Notes: generated by a model not told the origin, from the letters alone. 64,000 nucleotides of DNA from Micromonospora sp. M71_S20 (GCF_003664255.1 NZ_RCCV01000001.1:2604001-2668000), one strand, 5' to 3'. Shown: positions 8,699 to 17,440, counted from the stretch's first letter. A program made the numbers and translations.

Positions 8699-10003
8699 GT
8701 GCATGACGACGGAAGGTACGACGATCCACGCGTGACCGGGTCAGCGGGCGACCCCGTTTCACGTGAAACTGACTACCCGAGCTGGTCGCCCGAAGGGCCG
8801 TCGATCCGGCCGCCGGACCGGGACGCGGCGGCCGGGCCGGGCGGCGTCGAGCCGGTCCTGCCGGAGCCTCCGGCGGCCCGCGCCGCACCCGACGTGCCGC
8901 GGGCCGGCAATTCGGCCGGCGGTCGGGTGATCCCCATCCGGCGCAACGCCTCGGCCTCGGCCCGGTTCGAGTCCGCCGTACCGCAGCAGCCCACCCCGGA
9001 CTCCGTGCCGGATGCGACTCCCGAACCCGTTCCCGTCACCGACCCGTCCGCGCCCTTGGTCGGCTCCCCCGGAGCCACTGCCGCCGAGGCCGCGTACGTT
9101 TCACGTGAAACCCCGACGCGCGAAGAGGATGACCCACCGTTGGCTATGGAGGCGATGCGCGCCGTGCAGATCCTTAATCCGAGTGGCGAGGTGACGATGC
9201 CTCGGCCGGAACGGACCCGGGTCATGTGCGTCGCGAACCAGAAGGGCGGCGTGGGAAAGACCACGACCACGGTGAACCTTGCGGTGGCGCTCGCCCTGCA
9301 CGGCAACCGGGTGCTGGTGGTCGACCTGGACCCGCAGGGAAACGCCTCCACCGGGCTGAACGTCCCGCACCACACCGGTGTGCCGGACGTCTACGACTGC
9401 CTCATCAACAGCGTGCCGCTGGAGGAGGTCGCCCAGGGCGTCGAGGGCATCCCCAACCTCTGGTGCGTACCGGCGACGATCGACCTCGCCGGCGCGGAGA
9501 TCGAGTTGGTCTCGGTGGTCGCCCGCGAGTCCCGGCTGGCCCGGGCGATCGCCGCCTACCCCGGCCACTTCGACTACGTCTTCATCGACTGCCCGCCCTC
9601 GCTCGGCCTGCTCACGGTCAACGCGCTCGTGGCCGCGCAGGAGGTGCTCATTCCGATCCAGTGCGAGTACTACGCGCTGGAGGGGCTGAACCAGCTGATC
9701 AACAACATCAACCTGGTCCGCCAGCACCTGAACCCGAAGCTCGACGTCTCCACCATCCTGCTCACCATGTACGACCGGCGCACCCGGCTGGCCGACGCCG
9801 TCGAGCAGGACGTGCGGAACCACTTCGGCGACAAGGTGCTCCAGGCGGTCATCCCCCGCAACGTCCGCGTCTCGGAGGCACCCAGCTACGGCCAGTCGGT
9901 GATGACCTACGATCCGGGATCGCGGGGGGCGACGAGCTACTTCGAAGCCGCCCAGGAGATCGCCGAGCGTGGCGTCAAGGAGCCGGTGGGCCGGAATGCG
10001 TAG
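8699..10003 (+). CDS. parA: Chromosome-partitioning ATPase ParA
   Basis: ParA/Soj ATPase that, with ParB, moves newly replicated origins apart. The deviant Walker A motif KGGVGKTTTT lies near residue 182, and the switch motifs FIDCPPSLGLL and IPIQCEYYALEGLNQL follow. The frame opens at GTG 8699 and gives 434 residues, of which about 150 at the front are low-complexity. Another possible start is the ATG of MEAMRAVQI near 9145, which would give a conventional length. Two parS sites fall inside the extension, where they encode the tripeptide-like VSRET twice. parB follows after 27 bp. Confidence 0.94.
   Translation: MHDDGRYDDPRVTGSAGDPVSRETDYPSWSPEGPSIRPPDRDAAAGPGGVEPVLPEPPAARAAPDVPRAGNSAGGRVIPIRRNASASARFESAVPQQPTPDSVPDATPEPVPVTDPSAPLVGSPGATAAEAAYVSRETPTREEDDPPLAMEAMRAVQILNPSGEVTMPRPERTRVMCVANQKGGVGKTTTTVNLAVALALHGNRVLVVDLDPQGNASTGLNVPHHTGVPDVYDCLINSVPLEEVAQGVEGIPNLWCVPATIDLAGAEIELVSVVARESRLARAIAAYPGHFDYVFIDCPPSLGLLTVNALVAAQEVLIPIQCEYYALEGLNQLINNINLVRQHLNPKLDVSTILLTMYDRRTRLADAVEQDVRNHFGDKVLQAVIPRNVRVSEAPSYGQSVMTYDPGSRGATSYFEAAQEIAERGVKEPVGRNA
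8756..8769. promoter_or_regulatory. parS site (ParB-binding)
   Basis: GTTTCACGTGAAAC, a perfect 14-base palindrome matching the conserved parS core, lies inside the 5' end of parA. Confidence 0.93.
9098..9111. promoter_or_regulatory. parS site (ParB-binding)
   Basis: A second perfect GTTTCACGTGAAAC within the parA reading frame, 342 bp from the first. Confidence 0.93.
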
Positions 10004-10030
10004 TGCGGAACAGTCGCTGGGAGGCGTGGC

Positions 10031-11083
10031 ATGAAGAACCGTCCTCGGGGCGGTCTGGGACGAGGCCTGGGGGCGCTCATCCCGACCGGGCCGGCGCCGA
10101 CCGCCGCAGTTGAGCCGACCACGGCCGCCGAGCCGGTGGTGACGGCAGAGACAAAGACCTCGACCGGTGCCACCGCCGGTACGCCGACGGAGGCTCTGCC
10201 CGCCGCGGCGACTCCGCCCGTGGCGGCGCAGCCCGAGCCGCAGCTCGAACTCAGCCCCGTGCCGGGGGCCCGGTTCGCCGAGATCCCGGTCGACGCGATC
10301 GTGCCGAACCCCAAGCAGCCGCGCCAGGTCTTCGACGAGGACGCCCTGGAGGAGCTGAAGACCTCGATCCAGGAGGTCGGCTTCCTCCAGCCGATCGTCG
10401 TACGGCAGCTCGACGAGGAAAAGTACGAGCTGGTGATGGGCGAGCGGCGCTGGCGGGCCGCGCAGGCCGTCGGGCGGGAAAGCATCCCGGCGATCGTCCG
10501 GGACACCCGGGACGACGCCATGCTGCGCGACGCGCTGCTGGAGAACATCCACCGGGCGAACCTGAACCCGCTGGAAGAGGCAGCCGCGTACCAGCAGTTG
10601 CTCGACGAGTTCGGCGCCACCCACGAGGAACTCGCCCGGCGCATCGGGCGGAGCCGGCCGCAGATCTCGAACACCATCCGGCTGCTCAACCTGCCCGCGC
10701 CGGTGCAGAAGCGGGTCGCGGCCGGCGTTCTCTCCGCCGGGCACGCCCGGGCGCTGCTGAGCCTCGACGAGCCCGAGGCGCAGGAGCAGCTCGCACTCCG
10801 GATCGTCGCCGAGGGCCTGTCGGTCCGCGCGACCGAGGAGATCGTCGCGCTGGCCCTGAGCGACGGTACGAGCAAGAAGGAAGCCGCCAAGCGCCGTCCG
10901 AAGCCGCATGCCCCCGCTCTCACGGACCTGGCCGACCGGCTCTCCGACCGGTTCGACACCCGAGTGAAGGTGGACATCGGCCGGAGCAAGGGCAAGATCA
11001 CCATTGAGTTCGCGACGGTCGACGACCTGGAGCGGATCGTCGGCCTCATCGGCGTCGGCCAGGAGGAGGAACCGGAGGCCTGA
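10031..11083 (+). CDS. parB: Chromosome-partitioning protein ParB
   Basis: A 350-residue ParB/Spo0J, the CTP-dependent clamp that loads at parS and spreads along the origin region. It starts at ATG with the family amino-terminal ParA-stimulating sequence [13 protein letters not shown] (residues 6-18). The ParB/Srx domain contains the box I/II motifs ([17 protein letters not shown], near 90) and [17 protein letters not shown] (near 137). The helix-turn-helix for parS recognition ([23 protein letters not shown]) is near 197, and the carboxyl-terminal dimer domain ends the protein. About 70 Ala/Thr/Pro-rich residues separate the front motif from the domain. Confidence 0.96.
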   Translation: MKNRPRGGLGRGLGALIPTGPAPTAAVEPTTAAEPVVTAETKTSTGATAGTPTEALPAAATPPVAAQPEPQLELSPVPGARFAEIPVDAIVPNPKQPRQVFDEDALEELKTSIQEVGFLQPIVVRQLDEEKYELVMGERRWRAAQAVGRESIPAIVRDTRDDAMLRDALLENIHRANLNPLEEAAAYQQLLDEFGATHEELARRIGRSRPQISNTIRLLNLPAPVQKRVAAGVLSAGHARALLSLDEPEAQEQLALRIVAEGLSVRATEEIVALALSDGTSKKEAAKRRPKPHAPALTDLADRLSDRFDTRVKVDIGRSKGKITIEFATVDDLERIVGLIGVGQEEEPEA

Positions 11084-11145
11084 CCCCGTCGGCACGGCTC
11101 GGTCTCCACGGCCGGGTCCCGCGCCGCCGCGTACGGCACCAACGC

Positions 11146-11174
11146 CGGCCGCGTGATCCCGGATCACGCGGCCG
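11146..11174 (+). terminator. Terminator after parB
   Basis: A near-perfect palindrome, with 14-bp arms 11146-11159 and 11161-11174, lies 63 bp past the parB stop. No T-tract beyond TT follows. In this GC-rich genome it is the most likely end of the parAB message. Confidence 0.6.
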
Positions 11175-11250
11175 TTGCATGTGCTGCGGGATCGAGGCGT
11201 CGGCCGCTACCCCGGACCAGCGCGCTCAAGCACTTGACGCGAGCGGCGAC

Positions 11251-11264
11251 GTTTCACGTGAAAC
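11251..11264. promoter_or_regulatory. parS site (ParB-binding)
   Basis: Perfect GTTTCACGTGAAAC in the gap downstream of parB. Confidence 0.93.
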
Positions 11265-11303
11265 CCGGAGTTGGTCGGCGCGGTTCTTGAGCCCTCTCGG
11301 ACG

Positions 11304-11317
11304 GTTTCACGTGAAAC
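11304..11317. promoter_or_regulatory. parS site (ParB-binding)
   Basis: Perfect GTTTCACGTGAAAC, 53 bp from the preceding copy, about five helical turns. Confidence 0.93.
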
Positions 11318-11733
11318 CCGGCCGGTCCCTGCGATCTGCGATGCGATGGAGGTCGGCACGGATGAGGGCGGAACCCCGAGGCCCGAGGAGCCTGATCGGG
11401 TCCGACCCTTGCCGCGCCCTTCGGTGAACGAGGCCGGTGGCGGAAGCCCCGGCCGGAGGGAACCCCCACCCGCCTCGTCAACGCCCTCAGCGCGCGTTGA
11501 GGGCTCCGGCGGTGCGAGCGGTACCGCTGGGGTGGGATGCGCCAAGCGGGCCCGCTCAGCACCGCGAGAGGCCCCGGCTTGCCACACCGGCGCTAGCGTG
11601 CCCGGCACGCCGCTACTCACCGACAAGACGCTGCGCCCAGTGTCTCCACGCCTCACCGATGGCCTGATGTCTTGTCGCCTTGGCCGACCCGTCGCCCTGA
11701 CCGTCTTATTCTTCGACCGTCTTTCGGCCGGCC

Positions 11734-11985
11734 GTTCCGTTGTCTCGGCCGTTCTCTGCCTCGACGGTTCTCTGCCTCGGTCGTTCTTTCCTCGGCCTCC
11801 TCTGTCTCGGCCTCCTCTGTCGGCCAGGCCGGGGTGTCCGGGCTCGTTTGAGGTGGGCGCCGATCTCGGCGAGGCGGGCTCGAAGTGCAAGGTGTAGCCG
11901 ACGCCGATGCCGGGCAGCGGCACGTTCCGTTGTCTCGGCCGTTCCGTTGTCTCGGCCGTTCTGTGGTCTCGGCCGTTCTGCGGTC
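11734..11985. repeat. Two clusters of a ~17-bp tandem repeat
   Basis: Two exact 17-mers GTTCCGTTGTCTCGGCC stand in tandem at 11924-11940 and 11941-11957. They are followed by a two-mismatch copy, GTTCTGTGGTCTCGGCC (11958-11974), and part of a fourth. The same 17-mer occurs at 11734-11750, followed by degenerate, slightly shorter units (GTTCTCTGCCTCGAC and similar) to about 11826. The array is pyrimidine-rich on the plus strand. It has no perfect dyad, and its function is unknown. Confidence 0.85.
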
Positions 11986-12385
11986 GGGCGCGACGCAGCA
12001 CGACGCACAGGGGGGTCGGTGGTGTCGAGCGCGAAGGCGATGGACGTCCCCGGTTGTTCGCGGCGACGACGTGGAACGGCGGAGTTCGGTCTTGGAGCCG
12101 ACGGCGATTCCCGCCGATGGCGATGCCGACCACTGCCATTCCGGTGACGATGCGGACGGTCGCGGCGGCGACGGGGAGGCGGCCCTGGGAAGAAGCATGA
12201 GTGGCCCTCGGCGATGACGCCTGCGGGCCTGTCCGTCGTTCTCGCGTCCGGCGGGGTTCTCCAACTCTCGATCCCAGCGGTGGCTCCAGCCCTCGACGGT
12301 TCCGACCTTCGGCGGCTCGCGAGCGGTCGGAGGAGTCCAGCGGCGGTCGACGAGCCAGGACGGAACCGTCCGACGCCGCCTCCCG

Positions 12386-12399
12386 GTTTCACGTGGAAC
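12386..12399. promoter_or_regulatory. Degenerate parS-like site
   Basis: GTTTCACGTGGAAC differs from the perfect parS palindrome by one base in the right half. ParB affinity would probably be reduced. Confidence 0.5.
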
Positions 12400-12444
12400 C
12401 GGCGACTCCACCTCGGCGTAAGAATCCAGGACTGTGCCCGAAAG

Positions 12445-12466
12445 TTATCCACAGCGGTTATCCACA
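12445..12466 (+). promoter_or_regulatory. Pair of perfect DnaA boxes
   Basis: TTATCCACA occurs at 12445-12453 and 12458-12466 in the same orientation. Weaker TGTGGA-containing copies follow between 12513 and 12580. They lie 8 kb from oriC, ten bases from a parS site and about 180 bp upstream of the next gene. Confidence 0.8.
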
Positions 12467-12475
12467 GGCAGCCCC

Positions 12476-12489
12476 GTTTCACGTGAAAC
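12476..12489. promoter_or_regulatory. parS site (ParB-binding)
   Basis: Perfect GTTTCACGTGAAAC, immediately beside the DnaA-box pair. Confidence 0.93.
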
Positions 12490-12647
12490 CCCGCGTGGAA
12501 TGGGGTGCCAGCCTGTGGATGACGGGGTGTGTCCGGCGTCTCATCAGCCTGTGGACGACTGTGGATACCTGTGGACAGAGCCGCTCCCGGCTCTCCCGTT
12601 ACGGCCGGAGTGAGACCGCCTGGTCGATCGTTCGGGTAGGGACAGCG

Positions 12648-13406
12648 GTGCCGGAACCGGTTAGTGTCAGCGTCGTGCACGACACCCCTCCCTCCGTTCC
12701 GGACTTCACCCAGTGGCCGTCCTTTCCCTTCGAGGGCGACCTTCGTGTCAAGCAACTCGATGATCCGGTCCCGGTCGAGCCGCCGCGTAAGGGCGAGGGA
12801 CACCGGGAATGCACCGCCTGCAACGCCCCCGACGACGCCTACATCTGGGTGGGTGAGCGATGGCGGGTACGCGCCATGGACCGCCCCACCGGGCTGCCGA
12901 TGGTGCTGATTCTGGAATCCCGCTCGCATCTGGACCTGGGCGACCTGCCGAACCTGCTCGCCGCCGAACTGGGGGTGATGACCGTACGGCTGGAGCGGGC
13001 CATCCGGTCCCTCGACGGGGTCGCCCGAGTGCACGTCAACCGCTGGGGCGACGGCTCGGCGCACCTGCACATGTGGTTCCTGGCCCGGCCCTACGGGCAG
13101 CTCCAGTTGCGGGGGACCTTCCTCTCCCTGTGGGATTCGATCCTGCCGCCCATCTCCGAGGCGCGGTGGCGGGAGAACCTCGCCATGGTCGCCGCCTGGC
13201 TGGCGGAGTTCGGAGGCCGCCCGCTGGCCGAGCCCCCGCGTATCCAGTGGCAGGCGCCGTCCAGCTTCACGGGGCAGGCCCCGGCGGAGGCCGACCCGAC
13301 GGAGGGCGAGGCGGTGTCCGTGATCGAGTCCGCCGAGGAAACCCCGCCGGCACAGGAGCCGGAGAGCGAGACGTCCGCCACGGACGCCGGGCGGTCGGGC
13401 ACCTAG
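12648..13406 (+). CDS. HIT-like conserved actinobacterial protein
   Basis: A 252-residue protein with a HIT-fold signature, VNRWGDGSAHLHMWFLARP, near residue 128. The usual histidine triad HxHxH is reduced to HLHMW, so only two of the three histidines are present and nucleotide hydrolase activity is doubtful. A CxxC pair (CTACN) near residue 51 could bind zinc. The carboxyl-terminal 50 residues are acidic and disordered-looking. GTG 12648 has TAGGGA upstream; GTG 12675 (VHDTPPSVPDF) is the alternative. I recall similar genes next to parAB in other actinobacteria, but its function is not known to me. DnaA boxes and a parS site lie directly upstream. Confidence 0.75.
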   Translation: MPEPVSVSVVHDTPPSVPDFTQWPSFPFEGDLRVKQLDDPVPVEPPRKGEGHRECTACNAPDDAYIWVGERWRVRAMDRPTGLPMVLILESRSHLDLGDLPNLLAAELGVMTVRLERAIRSLDGVARVHVNRWGDGSAHLHMWFLARPYGQLQLRGTFLSLWDSILPPISEARWRENLAMVAAWLAEFGGRPLAEPPRIQWQAPSSFTGQAPAEADPTEGEAVSVIESAEETPPAQEPESETSATDAGRSGT

Positions 13407-13482
13407 GGCGTGTCCTGCCGATCAGGAGCCCTGCGGATCGTCGGGGGCAGCGCGACGTGTGACCGGATGCCATAGTGCCGCC

Positions 13483-14058
13483 ATGAAGGCAGACCTGCAC
13501 AGCTACCTGAAGGGCGGCCGCGACGCGCTGCTGTGGAAGCTCGACGGGCTCAGCGAGTACGACATCCGGCGCCCGCTGACCCCGACCGGGACCAACCTGC
13601 TCGGTCTGGTGAAGCACTCGGCGGTCTGTGAGTCCCTCTACTTCGGCGTCGTGTTCGGCCGGCCGTTCGAGCAGGAGCTGCCGTACGTCGGCGACGGAGC
13701 CGAGACCAATGCCGACATGTGGGCGACCGCGGATGAGACCCGCGAGGAGATCGTCGGACTGTACCGTCGCGTGATCGCCCACGCCGACGCCACCATCGAA
13801 GCCCTCGCACTGGATGAGGTCGGCCGCGTGTCGTGGTGGGGCGACGCAGCGGTCACGTTGCACCACGTCCTGGTCCACGTCACCGCGGAAACACAACGGC
13901 ACGCCGGCCACGCTGACATCGTGCGTGAACTCATCGACGGCGCGGCCGGGCTGCTGCCCAGGAACGACAACCTGCCCCCCGCCGACGAGTCGTGGTGGCG
14001 GAACCACCGCCAGCGGGTCGAGCAGGCCGCCCTCGACGCCGGAAGACGCGGCAACTAG
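13483..14058 (+). CDS. DinB-family protein (DUF664-like)
   Basis: A 191-residue protein of the DinB/YfiT-like four-helix superfamily, whose members often use mycothiol or bacillithiol and a three-histidine metal site. LLGLVKHSAVCESLYFG (near residue 38) supplies one expected histidine, and LHHVLVHVTAETQRHAGHADIVRELIDG (near 126) has the other histidines in the usual spacing. The substrate is unknown. The ATG at 13483 begins MKADLHSYLK; an in-frame GTG 24 bases upstream is less likely. It converges on ddl with a 65 bp gap. Confidence 0.8.
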   Translation: MKADLHSYLKGGRDALLWKLDGLSEYDIRRPLTPTGTNLLGLVKHSAVCESLYFGVVFGRPFEQELPYVGDGAETNADMWATADETREEIVGLYRRVIAHADATIEALALDEVGRVSWWGDAAVTLHHVLVHVTAETQRHAGHADIVRELIDGAAGLLPRNDNLPPADESWWRNHRQRVEQAALDAGRRGN

Positions 14059-14123
14059 GTTCTCTGCCGATCGATGGAAGCCAGATGGCGGGCGCCCGCA
14101 TCACCGGCCCGCGGAGCGGTCGG

Positions 14124-15122
14124 TCAGGGGCGTCGGGTCGCGGCGCGGGCCACCAGGGTGCCGACCATCCTGCCGAAGTCCAGGCCGGCGGCCTGGACCG
14201 CGAGCGGCAGCAGCGAGGTCTCGGTCATCCCCGGCGAGACGTTGACCTCCAGCACGTGCGGACGCCCGGCGGAGTCCACGATCAGGTCGACACGGCTCAG
14301 GTCGCGCAGCCCAAGCGCGGTGTGTGCGGCCAGCGCGACGTCGGCCACCGCGCCGGCCACCTCCGGCTCCAGCCGGGCGGGGGTGTGCCAGGTCGTGCGG
14401 CCGGCGGTGTAGCGGGCGGCGTAGTCGTAGACCCCGTTGCGGGGCACGATCTCCACGGCGGGCAGGGCGCGCGGCCCGTCGCCCAGGTCGACCACCGAGA
14501 CCGCCACGTCCATGCCGGGCACGTACCGCTCGACCAGCGCCGTCGGGTCGTACGCGAAGCAGCCGACCATCGCGGCCGGCAGGGACGCGGCGTCCCGGAC
14601 CACGGCGGCGCCCAGCCCCGAACCGCCCTGGGCCGGCTTCACCATGAGCGGCAGCCCCAACCGCTCGACGATCCGGTCCAGCACCGCCACGGCGCCCAGC
14701 TCGGAGAAGCGGTCGTGCGGAAGGGCGACCCAGTCCGGGGTCGGGATGCCCGCCTCGCGGAGCACCGCCTTGGCCGACGGCTTGTCCCAGGCGAGCCGGG
14801 ACGCGCGCGCGTCGCACCCCACGTACGGGATGCCGCAGAGGTCCAGCACGCCGCGCAGCGAGCCGTCCTCACCCGTGGCGCCGTGCAGGGCGATCACGAC
14901 GGCGTCCGGCGGGTCGGCGCTCAGGGCCGGCAGCAGCGCCACGTCGGCGTCCCGCAGCTCGGCGTCCATCCCGACCGCGCGCAGCGCGTCGAGCACCCGG
15001 CGCCCGGACCGCAGCGAGACGTCACGTTCGTAGGAGAGCCCGCCGGCGAGCACCAGCACCCGCAGGTCGGCGGTGACGGCGGAGTCGGTCACGACGGAAC
15101 GGTCGGCAGCGGTGGGAACCAT
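14124..15122 (-). CDS. ddl: D-alanine--D-alanine ligase family protein
   Basis: A 332-residue ATP-grasp ligase that makes D-Ala-D-Ala for peptidoglycan. GGLSYERDVSLRSG (near residue 27) and ALHGATGEDGSLRGVLDLCGIPYVG (near 78) form the substrate side. KPAQGGSGLG (near 161) is the ATP-grasp lysine loop, and LEVNVSPGMTETSLLP (near 293) carries the metal-binding Glu/Asn. It starts eight bases after the stop of the aminotransferase on the same strand, so both are probably one transcript. A second Ddl elsewhere in the genome is possible, because this copy diverges from classical DdlA/B. Confidence 0.88.
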   Translation of the reverse strand: MVPTAADRSVVTDSAVTADLRVLVLAGGLSYERDVSLRSGRRVLDALRAVGMDAELRDADVALLPALSADPPDAVVIALHGATGEDGSLRGVLDLCGIPYVGCDARASRLAWDKPSAKAVLREAGIPTPDWVALPHDRFSELGAVAVLDRIVERLGLPLMVKPAQGGSGLGAAVVRDAASLPAAMVGCFAYDPTALVERYVPGMDVAVSVVDLGDGPRALPAVEIVPRNGVYDYAARYTAGRTTWHTPARLEPEVAGAVADVALAAHTALGLRDLSRVDLIVDSAGRPHVLEVNVSPGMTETSLLPLAVQAAGLDFGRMVGTLVARAATRRP

Positions 15123-15129
15123 GCCGGAA

Positions 15130-16443
15130 TCATGCCAAGTCGGGTCCCGGCGTGTCCGAGCCGGCCTGCCCGCGCCGCGCTCCGGGGCGGCCGACCGTGC
15201 CGAAGACCCGCCGCATGGCGATGTCCTGCTCCATCACGCCGGCCAGCCGGCGCACGCCCTCGCGGATCCGCTCCGGGGACGGGAACGAGAAGTTGAGCCG
15301 CATGTTTCCGGTGCCGGTGCCGTCGGCGTAGAAGCCGGTGCCCGGGACGTACGCCACCCGGGCGGCGATGGCCCGGGGCATCATCGCCTTGGAGTCGAGG
15401 CCGTCGGGCAGGGTCGCCCAGACGAAGAGGCCGCCGGCCGGCGTCGTCCACGTCGTGCCGGCGGGCATCAGGTCGTCCAGCGCGGCGAGCATCGCGTCGC
15501 GCCGTTCCCGGTAGACCTCGCGGTAGACCTTGAGCTGCTCCCGCCAGGGCATGGTGCCGAGGTAGGTGGAGACGGCGGCCTGCGCGTAGCCGCTCGGGCA
15601 GAGGATCTGCGCCTCGCTGGCGATGACCAGCTTGTCGCGGACGGCGTGCGGCGCGAGGATCCAGCCGACCCGCAGGCCGGGGGCGAAGGTCTTGGAGAAG
15701 GTGCTGAGGTAGAAGACCCCGTCGCGGCGCCGCGCGCGCAGCGGCGCCGGCGCGTCCCCCTCGAAACCCAGCTGACCGTACGGGTCGTCCTCGACCACCA
15801 GCAGGCCGGCGCGCTCGCAGATGTCGAGCACCCGCTCCCGCCGCTGTTCGGTCAGCGTCACGCCGGTCGGATTCTGGTAGGTCGGGATGGTGTAGAGGAA
15901 CTTGACCCGCCGGCCGGCCCGCGCCTGCTCGGCGATGACCGCCTCCAGCGCCTCCGGGATCAGCCCGTCGTCGTCCATCGGCACGTGCACGACCTGCGCC
16001 TGGGCGGCCTGGAACACCCCGAGCGCGCCGACGTAGGTCGGGCCCTCGGCGAGCACCACGTCCCCGGGGTCGAGGAAGAGCCGGGCCACCAGGTCGAGGG
16101 CCTGCTGCCCGCCCACGGTGACCACCACGTCGTCCGGGGAGGCGCCGCAGGCGGCGTCGATGCCGGAGAGCGTCATCACCTCGCAGATCCGCTCGCGCAG
16201 CTCCAGGGTGCCCTGGCCGATGCCGTACTGGAGGGTGGTGGCGCCGTGCTCGGCGCCGAGCCGGCCGAGCATCTCGCCGACCGCGTCGAGCGGCAGCGCC
16301 GCGATGTAGGGGGCGCCACCGGCGAGCGAGACCACCTCCGGCCGACTGGCCACCGCGAAGAGCGCGCGGATCTCGGAGGCGGTCATGCCCCGTACGCGGC
16401 GGGCGTACCGGTCGGTGTAGTCGTCGAGCGTCGTGCCGGTCAT
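15130..16443 (-). CDS. PLP-dependent aminotransferase (class I/II, LysN/MocR-like)
   Basis: A 437-residue fold-type I aminotransferase. VVTVGGQQALDLVARLF (near residue 105) binds the cofactor phosphate. The YTIPTYQNPTG motif (near 183) contains the conserved Asn/Pro-Thr-Gly, and FSKTFAPGLRVGW (near 250) holds the Schiff-base lysine. It resembles 2-aminoadipate or branched-chain type aminotransferases that lack a GntR regulator domain. The true substrate cannot be read from sequence. ATG 16441-16443 has GAGGTGAT upstream. It precedes ddl by eight bases, which could point to D-amino-acid supply, but that is a guess. Confidence 0.88.
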   Translation of the reverse strand: MTGTTLDDYTDRYARRVRGMTASEIRALFAVASRPEVVSLAGGAPYIAALPLDAVGEMLGRLGAEHGATTLQYGIGQGTLELRERICEVMTLSGIDAACGASPDDVVVTVGGQQALDLVARLFLDPGDVVLAEGPTYVGALGVFQAAQAQVVHVPMDDDGLIPEALEAVIAEQARAGRRVKFLYTIPTYQNPTGVTLTEQRRERVLDICERAGLLVVEDDPYGQLGFEGDAPAPLRARRRDGVFYLSTFSKTFAPGLRVGWILAPHAVRDKLVIASEAQILCPSGYAQAAVSTYLGTMPWREQLKVYREVYRERRDAMLAALDDLMPAGTTWTTPAGGLFVWATLPDGLDSKAMMPRAIAARVAYVPGTGFYADGTGTGNMRLNFSFPSPERIREGVRRLAGVMEQDIAMRRVFGTVGRPGARRGQAGSDTPGPDLA

Positions 16444-16737
16444 GACATCACCTCGATGGCTGCTCGGGTGGCTCCCGCCCCGGCGTACCCGGGACACCTG
16501 CGACCATGGCGACGCGGGACGCCGAGTGTCGATCCTAGTCGCCGTCTTCCAGGGGCGTAACCGCGACGTGAGCGGCGTCCACATCGCGGACCCCGGCCGG
16601 CGCCCCGGAAGGAGGGGCATTCGCGCGTCCCCTCCCGCGGCGTCCGTTTGCGGCGTACGATCGCTCGTCGGGGGCAGGAAGGCGGCGTTGTCGTTCCGTG
16701 CCGGTCTCACTCCCGAGCCTAGTGTGGGGATGCACCA

Positions 16738-17403
16738 ATGTCGCGACGTCTGGTCAGCTTGACCCTCGACACCCTGGAGGACCTGCCCCGTCCGTGCCGG
16801 CAGTGCGTCTACTGGGAGCTTGATCCGGTATCGGCGGACCGGGCCTGCGCCGCGGGCGACCCGGGGCTGGAGAAGGAGGCCTGGGTCTCGCAGACGCTGC
16901 TGGAGTGGGGCTCCTGCGGCAAGCTCGTCTACGTCGACGGCATGGCGGCCGGCTTCGTCCTGTACGCCCCGCCGGCCTACGTGCCCCGCTCGATGGCCTT
17001 CCCCACCTCCCCGGTCTCCGCCGACGCCGCGCTGCTGATGACGGCCAACGTGGTGCCCGCCTTCGCCGGCGGCGGGCTGGGCCGGATGCTGGTCCAGGGC
17101 GTCGCCCGGGACCTCACCAAGCGCGGCATCAAGGCGATCGAGGCATTCGGCGACGCCAAGTTCGGCGACGCGGCCGACCCCGCCGGCACCTGCGTCGCCC
17201 CGGCCGACTTCTTCCTCTCCGTGGGCTTCAAGACGGTCCGCCCGCACCCGCGCTTCCCCCGCCTGCGGCTGGAGCTGCGTACGGCGTTGAGCTGGAAGTC
17301 CGACGTCGAGTACGCGCTGGAGAAGCTGCTCGGCTCGATGAGCCCCGAGACGCTGCTCCGCCCGGTCCGTCCGGCCCCGGCCACCCGCTCGACCGCCGGC
17401 TGA
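16738..17403 (+). CDS. GNAT-family N-acetyltransferase
   Basis: A 221-residue protein with the acetyl-CoA-binding region of the GNAT superfamily: LMTANVVPAFAGGGLGRMLVQGVARDL near residues 99-125, in which the R/QxxGxG/A pyrophosphate loop appears as GGGLGRM. Several conserved cysteines occur in the first 60 residues (RPCRQCVYWE and GSCGK). The substrate is unknown. A homologous gene sits between parB and cwlM in mycobacteria by my recollection, so the position is conserved. The ATG at 16738 is preceded by GGGGAT. It diverges from the aminotransferase across a 294 bp gap in which I see no other gene. Confidence 0.82.
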   Translation: MSRRLVSLTLDTLEDLPRPCRQCVYWELDPVSADRACAAGDPGLEKEAWVSQTLLEWGSCGKLVYVDGMAAGFVLYAPPAYVPRSMAFPTSPVSADAALLMTANVVPAFAGGGLGRMLVQGVARDLTKRGIKAIEAFGDAKFGDAADPAGTCVAPADFFLSVGFKTVRPHPRFPRLRLELRTALSWKSDVEYALEKLLGSMSPETLLRPVRPAPATRSTAG

Positions 17404-17440
17404 CCCCACGCCGGGCGACTCCGGTCGACAGGCAGCGGGA

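Larger units (their letters stand above)
11084..12647. other. Non-coding region with parS sites, DnaA boxes and tandem repeats
   Basis: This is a 1.56 kb gap between parB and a HIT-like gene. It contains three perfect parS sites (11251, 11304, 12476), a degraded one (12386), two perfect DnaA boxes (12445, 12458) and a family of about 17-bp tandem repeats (11734-11985). Long open frames exist on both strands, but their products are Arg/Pro/Ser-rich, overlap each other and look like no family, so I call no gene. Short stretches in different minus-strand frames (for example MAVVGIAIGGN and LRARLAEIGAHLK) could be remnants of a decayed gene. Confidence 0.6.

Noticed and set aside
11706..13070. 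454-codon minus-strand frame across the repeat region
   Set aside because: Arg/Pro/Thr-rich, overlaps parS and DnaA sites and the repeat array, and shows no recognisable domain.
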